From Isoetes taiwanensis (lineage: Eukaryota; Streptophyta; Lycopodiopsida; Isoetales; Isoetaceae), in the NCBI GenBank assembly GCA_021234155.1, contig JAJEKV010000216.1, positions 124,001 to 188,000 of the forward strand: a stretch of 64,000 bases of DNA, written 5' to 3'. The notes beneath the pieces were generated by a model that was not told the DNA's origin, did not search any database, and saw nothing but the letters and a program-made list of their open reading frames with translations. Positions 1-11,500 of this stretch are shown piece by piece. The translations under genes were made by a program, and so were the position numbers. How positions within the stretch are numbered: position 1 is the stretch's first letter; each line of letters begins with the position of its first letter.

Positions 1-1074
1 CCCTCAAAATGCAAGCATTGGGAAAGGGGAATGTAAGGAATCATTCTTTGGAGCTTTGGACCCGGGTTGTTCAATTCCCCAGGCATAAATGTTCAATGTT
101 CGTAAAATTAAAACAAGAAAGCGAGAATGCAGGTAGAAATATTAGAATGCAAGTAAGAATGGGAATGCAAGCAAGCGGTATGTTGAGTAAAAACTTAGAA
201 TGCAAAGAAGGGACATTCGGTAAAGAAAGAATATATGGCACGTGGTGGCGGACTCATTGCATTAGATTGGATGAATGAACCCTAACCAAACTTTACGTGT
301 AAAGAATGCCAAGTTCTTTATAGAGATGGAGAGTTTTTGTATGTAATGCTTTCTTGTTGTTTTGTTTGAAAAACTTTTCTTGTCTCCACACCAATACGCT
401 TTGACTCCATCCACAGGGCACCATTCCTGCTTTGTTTGAAACCTCTTCTTTGTCTCTCGACAAATATGCTTCCTCCTTCTAGAACTACCATTCCTGAAGC
501 GCAAGCCCCTCGCCACGATTCTCTGCATGATTTGGAGCATTTTTTTTTCTTTCGGCTCCTTCTTTCTCTTCATGCTTGTTTGTGTTTTACAAAGCAAGCA
601 TAGATGCATGTGGCTCAGTACATTTGAATCTCAATGGTTGTGGAAAACACTTATGTGCAGAGGAAGGAAGCCCCTTTTGTAGCTCTTCTTACTTGCTTTG
701 CTTTTATACTCCATAAAGAACAAACTTTTGATGTTTTTTTCTTTTTGTTGCCTCGGGAACTTTTTGCCAAGGTTTATAAAGTTTAATGCGGAAAGGTAAT
801 TGTTGCTTCAAATGAGTTTTAGAGAAATACTTTGGGAATGCTAACTCAATTTCGCATGATGCATGCCTAGTTTCATTATTCATTTCTCTAACCCTTTCAT
901 GCAGCAGGTCAATTTTCTTTGTTAGATGCCTTCTGGTTGGAAGCATGCACTTTTGCCCTTTCTTTTAGCCCTATGTTTAAGATTTGGAGCTATGCCTTAG
1001 TTCTGAACCATAGCAAAGCTTCTTCTTGGATGTAATATTCTGTCGAGATAGCTTTGTTGCTGATAATAGCAATG
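1..1074. other. no gene recognised
   Basis: I see no convincing coding region. Short open frames exist on both strands but have no recognisable motif, intron signal or conserved composition. This is the flank of the TIR element that begins at 1075. The last four bases, AATG, are the left copy of its target-site duplication. Confidence 0.5.
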
Positions 1075-1099
1075 AAGTCGTATTTAATTAAAGTGGGAC
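1075..1099 (+). repeat. left TIR of the 4.07-kb element
   Basis: The sequence starts AAGTCGTATTTAATTAAAGT and ends GGGAC. It pairs with 5119-5143 with a single mismatch (C versus T at the fifth base). The TSD base block AATG immediately precedes it. Confidence 0.75.
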
Positions 1100-1784
1100 T
1101 CATTCCATTCTCACTTTTTTTTGGAACCCATTATTTTACACAAAAAGGAGCACCCAGGCAAACTCATCCATAATTCAATTTTTTTACACATTAGTGTGCA
1201 TCCAAGCTTTCTTCCAGTTATCTTGGATAGCGAGTCGAGAACAAGAACAATGCAACTCAAACATTGGAATTTCATTACAGATTGAAACCAAAGTTCTAGT
1301 TGAAAAAGATTCTTAGTTGAACATTTTGGCTCTATTTTCTTAGGCGGGTAGACAAGAGATCACAAATTCCAACAAAAATTAAGCAAATTGTTTACTTAAT
1401 CACCCAAAAATACTAGTTTTGAGATACCTTATATTTATAAATGGGCTCATTACAATATATATTACAGTGGGTGAAGAGACCATAGTGGTCGTATGGGCAC
1501 AATGATTACACCCTCTTCACACATGAACCACCTAGTGCAAAGGGCACGTGGAGCTCGCTCCTATCACGAGCAACTTACGGATGATAGAAATTTGTATGAG
1601 GAGTTCCTTTATGGGCCCCGTGCTTGTATGTCCAAGCGATGTCACCACCCTCTTTCGGCACCTTTCTTCAATGAACTGATCTTTTCATTGCTCCCAAGCA
1701 TGTACTATCCGGGTCGAGATAAGGACTGCAAGAGACAAAATCAAATTAGTCAGTGGGATGCTACATGCAAAAAAAAAAAAAAAA

Positions 1785-2460
1785 AAAAACACGCTTTTAG
1801 GGCCATTTTTTGAAAATACAGCATGAGAGTTTCATCGTCGAGAAAGGCAAACCGTAGGGAAAACAGGGGTTGGCTTTTTTCTACGAGGCGAAATGAAAGG
1901 TATGGAAAGTTTAAAAACGCAGTTTTAGGGGTCAAAGGCCTTTGTCGACTCGCACCGAAAAGCGAAATGCAAAGCTTTGGGATTATAGGCCTTTTCACCA
2001 AGGAAGTCGAGAAAGGCAAACACGCGAAACGCAGTTTTTAGATTGGGAAGGTCTTTCTCGACTGCGTGAGTCGAGAAAGGCGCTCAAAGCCGTAAACGCA
2101 GTTTGAGGGGAGCGCCGACCGGGCGAAGTCGAGAAAAGAAGCTCAAAGCTTAAAAACGCAGTTTTAGGGTCGGAAGGCCTTTCTCGACTCGCCGAAAAAA
2201 TGCACGGGTTTAGGGGTAGGAAGGCCTTTCTCTCGCCCAGTCGAGAAAAAGCGGTTCAAAAGCCGTAAACGCGTGTTTAGGGAGGGAAGGCCTTTCTCGA
2301 CTCGCGAGTCGAGAAAGGATTTCAAAAGCCGTAAACATAGGTTTTAGGGGGAAGGCCTTTCTCGACTCGCGAGTTGAGAAAGGCAAACTCAAAGCTTAAA
2401 AATGCAAGTTTGAGGGCCTTTTCACTCATGAAGTCGAAAAAGGCGACTCGAGTAAAAGAA
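1785..2460. repeat. palindromic minisatellite, about 60-70-bp unit
   Basis: About nine imperfect tandem units share the order CGCAGTTTTAGGG, GGAAGGCCTTTCTCGACTCG, CGAGTCGAGAAAGG, CTCAAAGCC. The best units contain CTCGACTCGCGAGTCGAG, a perfect palindrome at 2296-2313 and a near-perfect one at 2360-2377. Each unit could fold into a hairpin. A 20-base A run at about 1770-1789 precedes the array. The open frames over this array on both strands are repeat artefacts. Confidence 0.75.
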
Positions 2461-3044
2461 GTGCAATTTCAAAGCTCAGAGTCAGAAGGTCGAAAATGAA
2501 TAACCTTCAAACATCCTATGTATTTTCTATGAAAAATACCCTCCCCCATAAATTTTCTAACGTATTTTCCATGAAAATAGCCCCTCCCATGTATTATCTA
2601 ATGGACACATATCCAATGGACCCTCCCCTTTCTAATGGACCATACCATATAGCTATATGAAGAGGGGACCATTGGGCTCACATTTAGCTATGTAAAGAGT
2701 AATGCCTAATGCACATGTAAATAGCAACATATGCACCTATAATGCACATGATAACCTCACGAGAACCTATTAGACCTATGCATTAAATCTATTAATATGC
2801 ATCAGACCTATATATTAATATGTACTTGTCCCGATTTTGTGTCTTGAACCTTCAAAATGGATTAAAAAAGGTGTAAATTATATCATGATCTTCGCAAAGT
2901 TAAATTTTTACCTTAGAATAAGAATATATGCCTAGAAAACGTGCACCATGGCAACGTAATGTTTAACGATGTGAACATAGTAGCACACACATGAAAAAAG
3001 GAAATTGGGGACACGCCAAAATATAATCCTATATTATTAGCATT

Positions 3045-3215
3045 TATTTTACACTTTCTTTTCAACGTATTATTTTACCCTTTTTTTTTTCTAATACCAG
3101 CCTTTTTTTTCCCGCCTTATGCTTGAATTTTAAAATCATTTATTTTACACTTTCTTTTTCAACGTATTATTTTACCCCTTTTTTTCTAATACCCGCCTTT
3201 TTTCCATACATGGTT
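3045..3215. repeat. tandem duplication of about 91 bp
   Basis: A T-rich segment beginning CATTTATTTTACACTTTCTT and continuing with CAACGTATTATTTTACCC and TCTAATACC occurs twice in a row (about 3045-3120 and 3137-3212). The differences are only in T-run lengths and a few bases, so this is a recent local duplication inside the element. Confidence 0.75.
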
Positions 3216-3254
3216 GAATTTTTAAACTTTGGTACATACCTTTGAGACGTAAGT

Positions 3255-4400
3255 TCCTTTGTACCACTTGGAAGAAGCTCCCCAACGCCATAGCTCCCAC
3301 CGCTTGCTAATCAATTCTCGGCAAGATGGCAGCATTTGCCTCCTCCAAGGTTTGCATAGGTCGGGTCATGCCTCATTTCTACAAGCGAAGAGATTCCTTG
3401 ATCCTCAAACCGTGCTATGGAACCAAGGAACACGCCAACCAGATTTAAGCGACGGATTTCAAGGTGTTCTGGCACCTGACCGCCGCCATAGCCGCAGGTC
3501 GAGGTAAGATCTTGGATTAATAAGGGTAAGAAAGAAGCCGCTTGGAATCCGAATCCCTTAATCATTTCTCATCGAACTGACCCCTTAATCTGCTTCTTTG
3601 GAAGAGGGCTCGACACGCCCACAAACACGTTAGGGGATTTTGAGAGGCTCGTATTAACAACAAACAAGAGGGCGATTCTTTAAAGAGCACTTCAAAGGGA
3701 GGGTCGGAATAAGAAGGCCGGAATGGTGGGGTTCGGGCCAAACGACTATTCTCGGCTGGCCTTTCCTTGTTTGGACTCTTGCTCAGCATTCCCCAACCGC
3801 CTTGCGTGTTACGGCCCATCGCCACTCCTTAATCGCCCACGCTCTTCTCAAAGTTAAGAAGGAAAATAAATAAGCTGGAAACCCAACCCGAATTTGCTTC
3901 GCAATGAAGGGGAATCAGACGAAGAAGAACAAAAGAAAGAAGTACAATAGATAGGAAGGCACCGCAAAGACACACGCTTTGCCCTTGGCCCTCACCCAAC
4001 TACAAAAACAAAGTGCATTTTTCAAGAGCTGCCTGAGTAGACCTATAAGGCAAAATAAACCGAGCTTCATTACGATAGAGCATTCTCGCGATGCATTGGC
4101 GGGAAGAGAGCCTGTGGTAATGTGGCGGCCAAGCAAGGGGTGCACAACGGGCGAAAATCACCGATGCGAGATCCTTCATTGTCCAAAATGGGAGCATCTT
4201 TCGCCTCAATCAATGCACATGCCATCCTATAATTCCCTCACTTCCATTTCTCGGAATGGATTGCGCCCGCCAACATCGCCGCTCTTGTCTCACGGAGCAT
4301 GGCTCCAAGGTCGTCCTTGTGGTTGGATCCGTGTCCCGGCCCTCCGAATGCCCAGCAGATTATGCACAAGGAGTTAATTAATCCGGCGAAGGGCTCCCAC
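3255..4400 (+). pseudogene. decayed gene-like segment inside the TIR element, unrecognised
   Basis: This stretch is GC-richer than its surroundings. On the plus strand it shows a succession of protein-like peptides in shifting frames: around 3325 (AFASSKVCIGRVMPHFYKR), around 3620-3800 (RAILxRAL, MVGFGPNDYSRLAFP), and around 4190-4310 (NAHAIL, EWIAPANIAALVSRSMAPRS). No frame stays open for more than about 130 codons, and stops and frameshifts separate the pieces. This is what a captured and decayed gene fragment looks like, and its position inside a non-autonomous TIR element supports capture. I do not recognise the source gene. Chance coding-like peptides remain possible. Confidence 0.3.
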
Positions 4401-4586
4401 GCCAAGCAGGTTCACAAAAAGAGAAGCCAAGCCAAGCAGGTGCATATGTTTGATGCTGGCCTTTGTCTCTTAAAAATAGTTGGATGCTTGATTTACATGA
4501 ATGCTCCCTTGTTCCATTAGACGATTTTGAAATAGGAAGCAAACGAATGAAACAATCCGAGCAGATACAGTTTTGGTTTGCCCATT

Positions 4587-4606
4587 CTCGCCTAGCTAGG
4601 CGAGAT
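4587..4606. repeat. perfect 20-bp palindrome followed by T-run
   Basis: TCTCGCCTAGCTAGGCGAGA is its own reverse complement and is followed directly by a run of T residues (4607-4616). It could form a 10-bp-stem cruciform or, in RNA, a hairpin with a U-tail. No associated gene is evident. Confidence 0.6.
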
Positions 4607-4729
4607 TTTTTTTTTTCTCTTTTTTATTGTTTAATTGATTGTATTTATTATATTATATTATTTATAAAATAGTATTTATTGATTTAAAATTAATTTAATT
4701 TATTACCTTTATGTTTGGCCTCGTTTGCC

Positions 4730-4990
4730 TCTCCCCCCCCATCTTTTGGGCGACTTTCTTTGCCCCTCCTCTCCTTTTCCATGACTTGCCCCTCCCTTTG
4801 CCCCTCCTCCTCTTTTCCATGACTTGCCCCTCCCTCTTCCTTTTCCCCTCCTCCTCTTTGCCCCTTCCCTCTCCCCTCCCCTGCCTCTCCTACCTCTCTC
4901 CCTCCCGTGCTCCTTTGTCTCCCTCCCTCCATCCTCCCTCCCTTCCATCTCCTCTTCCTTCCTACCATTCTTTCTCCACCATCTCCCTTC
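4730..4990. repeat. polypyrimidine tract with 40-bp tandem units
   Basis: This is almost pure C/T on the plus strand. Near 4755-4850 a unit containing TTTTCCATGACTTGCCCCTCC repeats about twice, and simple CCTCCCT repeats follow. The long overlapping frames here, Pro/Leu/Ser-rich on plus and Arg/Gly/Glu-rich on minus, reflect composition and not genes. Confidence 0.75.
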
Positions 4991-5118
4991 GTTTCTCGGA
5001 TTGTTCTTTGTAAATATTTTGTTGTTTTTATGAAGAAAAATTCTATTCAACATTCAATTCAAAAAAAAATAAAATGTTTGAGTCCCATTTTCAGTCCTGA
5101 GTCCCAAAATTGAGATTT

Positions 5119-5143
5119 GTCCCACTTTAATTAAATACAACTT
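5119..5143 (-). repeat. right TIR of the 4.07-kb element
   Basis: The reverse complement reads AAGTTGTATTTAATTAAAGT then GGGAC, matching 1075-1099 at 24 of 25 positions. It is followed at 5144-5147 by AATG, the right copy of the TSD. Confidence 0.75.
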
Positions 5144-5147
5144 AATG

Positions 5148-6590
5148 GCATCTGCACTCTTCAATGCCTAGAGCAATGGGCTTTATACACATTACTATTG
5201 TACTTATGCATTTAACCAGAGCATTTCCACGCTAGGAAATTAGTGCATTTAACTAGGGCCTTTAACTAGCTAACACCTGATTGTGCACTTAACGAGGGCA
5301 ATTGCATAACTGGGTCTCCTTAGGTTATTGTTTTACGCCTTGTTCTCTATTCGTTCTTTATTCTCTTCCTTCCTTCCTCGTTAGTTTGGACCACCCAATG
5401 CACATTTATTGGAAGGGACAAAACAAAGCTCCCCAAGATGAAAGGGGTCTAAAACTGAACACAACCTATACTTCTGATGTTCTTATATTTCATTTGTTCA
5501 GTTATCAAAGTGCTCTTGATCAGTATGATAGAAAACTACTATGTCATTGAGAGGGATCCTTCGGTAAGGTTTATAAAGGAAGATGAAAATATACTAGACA
5601 GGTGTTTTGTACATTTGTTGCTTTGTGTAGTGATCCGAGTTTAAAAGTTTATTTTTCTTCTTAGACCATGGCTATAAAGTTCATATTGAAACATGGAAGA
5701 AGTTATCGAGAGTTGGAGGCAATAATAGATGTGCATTCCCCCGCATTGCTTTGGACTTTAATGTATTGATAGCATTCTTTGTTTGTACATAGATATTCCT
5801 ATAGCGGCAATAGTTTGTAATTATTTTGAAAATAAGCTTAAGCAAGCTAAGGGTTTTGGGTGGAAAATCGTGGAGTTTGCAAACAAATCTGGCTCACGTG
5901 TTATCATTAGCTCCTAAGATGCAAGGACTTTGATCTATACAAAATAATTATGAAATATTAACACGAAATAAGCGATTATAGATCTTGGAATTCATGCACA
6001 AATATGGCGGTGTAGAAAAGCAACGACCTCTTTTCACAAGCTTATTTTAATGCAGCGAGATAGTTTGACACTAGACCTCCGGTATGTTCATATTCTTTGA
6101 ATTGTTAGGATCATATTTACATAAACCTTGAATCTCCATCTACCCTTCGGACTGGAGAAAAGTAACCAGTTATAATGGATCACAATTAATTGTTCATATT
6201 ACAATGTTATATGTTTATATAGAGTTCGTTTGTATATGCATAATATCCAATTTTTGGACTAAAAAGAAAGTAGGACTTTGGCAAGGAGAGCTCTATGAAA
6301 TCACCGAGGATGATAGATCTTTCGGGAATTCAGGTCATTGCAAAGCCATTTGGTCATTCCTTTGTCTTTTCTTGTTTGCAGAGCGACAAAAGTTAAATTC
6401 AACAAGTCTATGTCAATGGCATCAAATGGCTTAACTATTGGCATAAAAGAATATGATGACTCAAAGACACATTTTGGGTATTTTATAGTTCTTATTGCTG
6501 TAGAGTTAAGGGTGAAGAATACATACCATCAATAATAGTTGTGATTCTAACACTTGATATGTTAGATGTGTTAAAGGTAGACATTGCTAC
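5148..6590. other. no gene recognised
   Basis: AT-rich intergenic sequence. Frames are short and unsupported. It may contain further eroded parts of the PPR pseudogene that becomes recognisable after about 6600. Confidence 0.4.
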
Positions 6591-6599
6591 ATTTTTCAC

Positions 6600-7560
6600 T
6601 ATGTTGGGTGGTTGTGCATGCACCCGAAAGAAATTGATGATCTAGTTGCATCTACGCACTAATTAGTAAGTGGGAATGGACTCTAGATTTCCACAATTCT
6701 ATAATTCATAGACTTTTTTATTACAAAGATGTATCTAAAACATGTAAGACCTGAAGCGATTGTTACCGGAATACTATGATTAGTGCATATTCCAAACAAG
6801 GGCAGCTTTGCGCGGAGGCCATTCATGTTTTTTAAGGAATGCGGGAATGTGTTGTATTTTGAAATGAGAATCTTGCTATTTATGCGTAAGCGAGGGTAGA
6901 AGATCTTTGCAAAGTTGTTTCAACCAATGCCTGTAAGGAATGTAGTTTCATGGGCATGCATGATTGTAGCATACATTGAGCATGGTGACTGATGGAGGCT
7001 CATGTTCTATTTCATCGGATGCACGAAAGGATTTTTATCTCATAGCTGCAATGATTGCAAGTTATCTTCAAGGATAAGCTTGAGGAAGGATTTACCCTCT
7101 TTAAGAGAATGCCCCAAAGAAATGTTGTCTTATGGAATGCTATGATGTATGGCTAAGCCAAACATCATCGGCTCCAATGAAAGTTAAACAACTTTGTGAT
7201 CAAATGCAAATGCGAGATGTGCATCTTAGAATGCTATGACTTCAAAGTTATGCCGAACATGGATATACCAAAAATGCACTTCAACTTTTCTTCTATATAG
7301 GTCCCATGGCATGCCACCCAATGCCTCACTTTTGGGAGAATTTTATGCACTTGTTCTCATGATGGCTTGTACAAGAATGCTACTATTTGTCTCTATGGGC
7401 TACAACTATTTTATTGCACTAGTGTTGCAACACTATAGCTCGATCATGGATCTTCTTGGATGAAAAGGATGGTTGGCAAATGCAGAGGTGTTAACAAAGA
7501 GTATCCCTTATCAGCCAAATGCTACAACTTGAATAGCGTAAGTTGAGTTCATGTAAACCT
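6600..7560 (+). pseudogene. PPR-repeat protein pseudogene
   Basis: In shifting plus-strand frames the region spells typical plant PPR motif cores: a WNTMISAYSKQ-like stretch near 6760-6800, QPMPVRNVVSWACMIVAYIE near 6925-6975, and LFKRMPQRNVVLWNAMMYG near 7100-7150. The alternation NVVSW/NVVLWNAM is characteristic of PLS-class PPR proteins, which bind organellar transcripts in plants and act in RNA editing and processing. Stops and frameshifts occur every 20-60 codons, so no functional protein can be read. No DYW domain is visible. It is either a processed copy or a decayed member of this very large family. Confidence 0.6.
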
Positions 7561-8399
7561 CACATTGCTCTACATGTAGAAAACATGCACTTCAACTATA
7601 TCTAGTCATATGAAATTTGTCAAATCTTTTCTAAGCGGCATGTGAGCGAGAAGGGGTTCATTTAATTGGGATATTCAAAGCTAAACTAACAAATTTTTGT
7701 GTAGATAATATGTAGCAAAATAATAGGGGGTTCCAGAGGATTTGATATGGATGTAAAAATAACAATTCACAAAACCAAAGACCATATATTCCTAAGACAA
7801 TTGAGCGGGTTGTTAAAAAAAAAGTAGATCAAAGATAACAAGGTGTCGCTTTGACTTAGGGGTTGCCCTCAGATGCTTTGAGAATGTATTTTCATGGGTT
7901 CTATTTAGTCTTTTCGTGTTAGAAATGTGTTTTCATGGTTTCTATTTTGTTTTTTCATGTTGGGTCTTTTTTTGTTTTGTGCCGTGTGAATGCTATGAAC
8001 AGAGGGTGCCATTTTCTTAGCGCATGAGTTTTGAGTTTTCTTCCGAAGTGCATGAGGTTTATTTACCGCTTATGCCTCTAATAGACTTGGGATCTTGTAA
8101 GAGTGCCTCCACCTTTATTTCAGATTAGCTAACTTCCTTTGTTGGAACATCTCACGGTGAAAAGATAACGTCATTATATCAAGTTCCATTCAAAGAGAGT
8201 ATCCGACATTTTTTATGACTTTAGGTTCATTGACCATACGATGCATCGCCCGGATGGAGTCATTTTCAGGGAACTTGTTCCAGAATCAATTCCTTGATCA
8301 TATTTTGGATAAGTTTTTAATTGATCATATTTACTTGATCATATTTTGGATAAGTTTTTAATTGGGTGCGTGCGACAATGATTAGGCGACACTCTCCTC
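7561..8399. other. intergenic; contains a short tandem duplication
   Basis: No gene is recognised. The block TTGATCATATTTTGGATAAG plus TTTTTAATTG occurs twice, near 8296-8327 and 8334-8363. The far end merges into the decayed LINE. Confidence 0.45.
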
Positions 8400-11300
8400 A
8401 TAGCGACATGCTACTTTCCACATGCCGAGAGCAACTTTTATAACACTCATTCGGATGTGGATCGATTGAGCCTTATGTCGATCTATATGATGACATCTGC
8501 CAAAGACAAACAGGTTAAGGGGTTATGTTGCTTGGCGACTTTAATGCACCTACGTGAGCCGAGCAGGTTCCAAAATTTGAGCCCCCGGCAGAGGACGCCT
8601 TGCAGGTGAACCCCGCAGAGGTGGCTTGGTCAAGGATATCGATGATGACCATATTTCGCTATGGCGAAGCGATTCTTTGTTCTTTGGGTAGTATCTTTGG
8701 CCTCAGTTATCCAGAATGGGTTGGTGCAATGGCCGTCACTTCCACCTGTCAAGACTTGTAGACGTGAGAACCAAGGGGCTGCCCAAAGTGTGGTGGATTA
8801 TCGGTTGAGGAACGGGTCCTCAGACCGTTACTCATTTTCCATCCAGACGCGGACACTCGACGAGGAAGTAGACTCCCACCACCGCCCCGCTCATGCATCT
8901 CCCGGGAAGCTCCCCGCACCTATCCCTCAACACACCGGTGCCCCATTTGCCTTTGCGCCTCGACTACGACCACGGGGACCTATGCCCAACCGCTTGAGCA
9001 TGATCTCGGCGGAACGGCCGCGAACTCCCCACACTTCAAGAACAATCGCCGGTGACTCACCACCGCTCGACGCACGCAGAAAGATGCTTTGGGAGAGGCC
9101 GCCACCAAAGCCTCGTGCACCACCATCTTTCCGCAGAACCGATGGTTTGATGATGAGTGTCGGAGCTCAAACGCGACACTCGCAAGTCAATCGATCCCAT
9201 CTCTCACCACACAAATCAATACCGTTCCTTTTCAAGAACAAGAAGGCCGATACCTCGCAGAAGCATCAAAGAATGGATGTTTGGTCTCCCCGACCGCACC
9301 CCAAGACATTCGAGAAGGTCTTGAGCAAGCCGCCTCAAAAGCCCACGGGGAACATCACCTCTGAAAGCAATGGGTACAAAGATTTTGCAATAGGCCATGA
9401 CCCGGGGGCCGCACCACTGGTCCCTCCACAGATAGGCATGGCTCGTTATCACAGAGGGGATGTCATCATGGGCCTACAGCCTAGCTAATGGGAAGGCAAC
9501 AGATGAGATGGCATGCGTGCAGCTTCCCCCAAAATGGCTGGGCTCTCCACCGGTGCCTGTTCTCACGGCATTGTTCAATAAAGCATTATGAAGGCTTCCC
9601 CACGAATGGACCACTAGTAGAGTAGTGCCCATATACAAAGTGGACCCTCAATGTCCGCCAACTACCGCACTATTATGGTCAGCTCTCTTTGCAAAACTGT
9701 TGGCTGGCATCCTTGAGCAGCGGCCGACAATATGGGCAGAGGGAAATCGGAGGTGCAGCTTCTTACGTGCAGGGTTTCGGGCCCGCATATTCCACCATTG
9801 ATCATATCTTCACTCTGCGCACATTGATTGAAGATAGCAGAATACTTAGCGGAGACACATCTTGTTGTTTCGTGGATTTTGCAAAGGCATTCGACCGCAT
9901 TCCGCAATAAGCTATGGGGCCGGATTGCGGCGGTGGGGACCCCCCGGACTTGCGAATCGCGAAGATATAGTCACATGCGAGGCATGCTCAGGGCGTATCA
10001 CATCAAAGACAGCCCGGTGGTGACGGTAGCATTGGGCCGTCGGGGTTGCCCCCCTCTCCCCCACACTCTTTGGCGTACATTGATCGGTTGGAAGATTGGC
10101 TCTCGAGCATGGAGGGGCCAGCACATATCATGCATCACACAATCCGTAACTCATATATCCGACGATGTCAACCTCATGGCCTATACTCCGGAGGACATGC
10201 AACGCCACCTGGATGCTCTTGACACTTTTGCCAATTCAGCGGCATGCAAGTTAACTTGGCCAAAACTAGGTGCCGCTGCTAGTTGCATCATCCCGTCACC
10301 AAGGCTTCCACATTCACTTACCGGCAGGAGGTAGAGGTGGCTCCGACCTACAAGTACTTGGGAATTGAGTTCTCAACTACCACCCATTGGGATGCGGCTA
10401 TCAGTTCGCGGGTCCTTTGCGGGTTGAAAGCACTATATGCCATGCGAGAAACGACCACAAAGGCAGGAGTTGTATGCCCGGGGTCACCATCACATTTGTT
10501 TCGGGCCTTGGTTGAGCCGCCCTTTTGTATGGGGCGTAAGTTTGGGGTCCGGTGATATCCCTCAACACGGAATGACCTCGGCGGGTCGCGAAGGCCTGGG
10601 CCGCGGGCCCCCGGGGTGAAGTCCACGATTCCGTGCACGGATCCTACTCCGAGAGCAGGATTTCTACCCCTTCAACGGGCTGCATTGAACGCCATATCGT
10701 TTACTTCCAAAAGGTGGTCGCTATGGCTGATACACGCTTGCCCCGGGCTTTGCTTTGGCCACGGCAATGGGTCCCTTAACGCCTCGAAACTCGGGCCGAA
10801 AGACAAGGTGCCTGGTTCTCACCGTGTGCAGCAAACAGATGTGTACGTGTCGACAAAGAAAGATCGCGAGGCACTTAAACTATACCTTGATGCTACTTTC
10901 CTTCGCAGTCATTGGGATGCGAGGCTCGGGCACACTATCGCCACTAGAAGTCAATCCTAGGCTCACAAGAGGCCCACACTAAAGATTTGTACATAACTAC
11001 CCATGAAGAAACGCAGCTTATAGCTTCCATTCAAGACGGGGGCACATCGCCTCCGCATTGAAATTAGGCTTGGGCTGAAGCACGGAGCAAAGGCTTTGCT
11101 GTTGCCACGGGGCGCGATTGAGGATGAATGTCATGCCCTCCGTGGACCTGCCCAAGATTTGCCCATATCCGGAGAGCGATATGTTCGATTACTAGTGCAC
11201 GGCGCCACCGTTGCATCGATTATTGGCTGGCGTCCGGTGGGTTTGTTGGGGTCATACCTCCAGGGAGGTTATGGATGCACGGTTCGTTTGTGTCCCCACT

Positions 11301-11500
11301 GGGGCCGGTATTGAACTCATCTATGCAATTATGCGATGTGCCACGGGCTTATTCTTGCTAAGGTTTTTCCTCGAAAACCCGCCGGGGCAGGGGTTTTTAA
11401 TCCTGTCGAGAATATGCTTGTCGCTCTCTTTTTGTTTGGGTCCCATAGGCCAATTGGTCTCGTGGGCCTTAAAACCTATTCTATTCTATTCTCTATGGCC
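8400..11500 (+). mobile_element. decayed LINE (endonuclease, reverse transcriptase, zinc knuckle)
   Basis: A non-LTR retrotransposon relic, readable only through several frames. Near 8525-8560 the frame gives MLLGDFNAPT, the GDFN core of apurinic-type (EEP) endonucleases, with SDVDRLSLM-like sequence before it. RWFDDECR follows near 9135-9165, as usual in the linker after the endonuclease. From about 9480 to 10450 lies the reverse transcriptase: RARYSTIDHIFTLRTLI-like sequence, CCFVDFAKAFDRIP (9860-9905, first catalytic Asp), RRGCPPLPHTLW (GCPLSP motif), and SDDVNLMAYTPEDMQ (10160-10200, the YADD box changed to SDD). YKYLGIEFS lies at 10350. Near 11110-11180 EDECHALRG and FAHIR mark the terminal zinc knuckle. 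It ends in a (TATTC)n tail near 11493. Frameshifts make it immobile. Confidence 0.8.
11358..11495 (+). repeat. LINE 3' end with (TATTC)n tail
   Basis: The final 110 bases (TTTTTCCTCGAAAACCC, GGGTCCCATAGGCCAATTGG, then TTAAAACC) end in a short TATTC microsatellite at about 11476-11493. The same layout is repeated at 14,567-14,702, which shows that this is the conserved 3' end of an interspersed family. Confidence 0.7.

Larger units (their letters stand above)
1075..5143. mobile_element. 4.07-kb non-autonomous TIR DNA transposon
   Basis: The ends are inverted repeats of 25 bp, 24 of them matching (1075-1099 and 5119-5143). They are flanked by identical 4-bp direct repeats AATG (1071-1074 and 5144-5147), which read as a target-site duplication. 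Just inside both ends a GGGACT/GGGACA motif recurs, a subterminal repeat of the kind used as transposase binding sites in several DNA-transposon superfamilies. No transposase is recognisable inside. The interior holds a palindromic minisatellite, a 91-bp tandem duplication, decayed gene-like sequence and a pyrimidine-rich tract. It is therefore probably mobilised in trans, possibly after capturing gene fragments. The superfamily is not assigned. A 4-bp TSD also flanks the larger element at 42.6-52.0 kb, but the terminal sequences are only loosely alike. Confidence 0.7.

Noticed and set aside
4690..5113. Long overlapping open frames on both strands
   Set aside because: Product of a C/T-rich low-complexity tract; the peptides are only Pro/Leu/Ser or Arg/Gly/Glu.
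8661..9488. 275-codon open frame in the LINE
   Set aside because: It is mostly out of frame with the endonuclease and linker motifs (GDFN, RWFDDECR), so it is a shadow of decayed LINE coding sequence.
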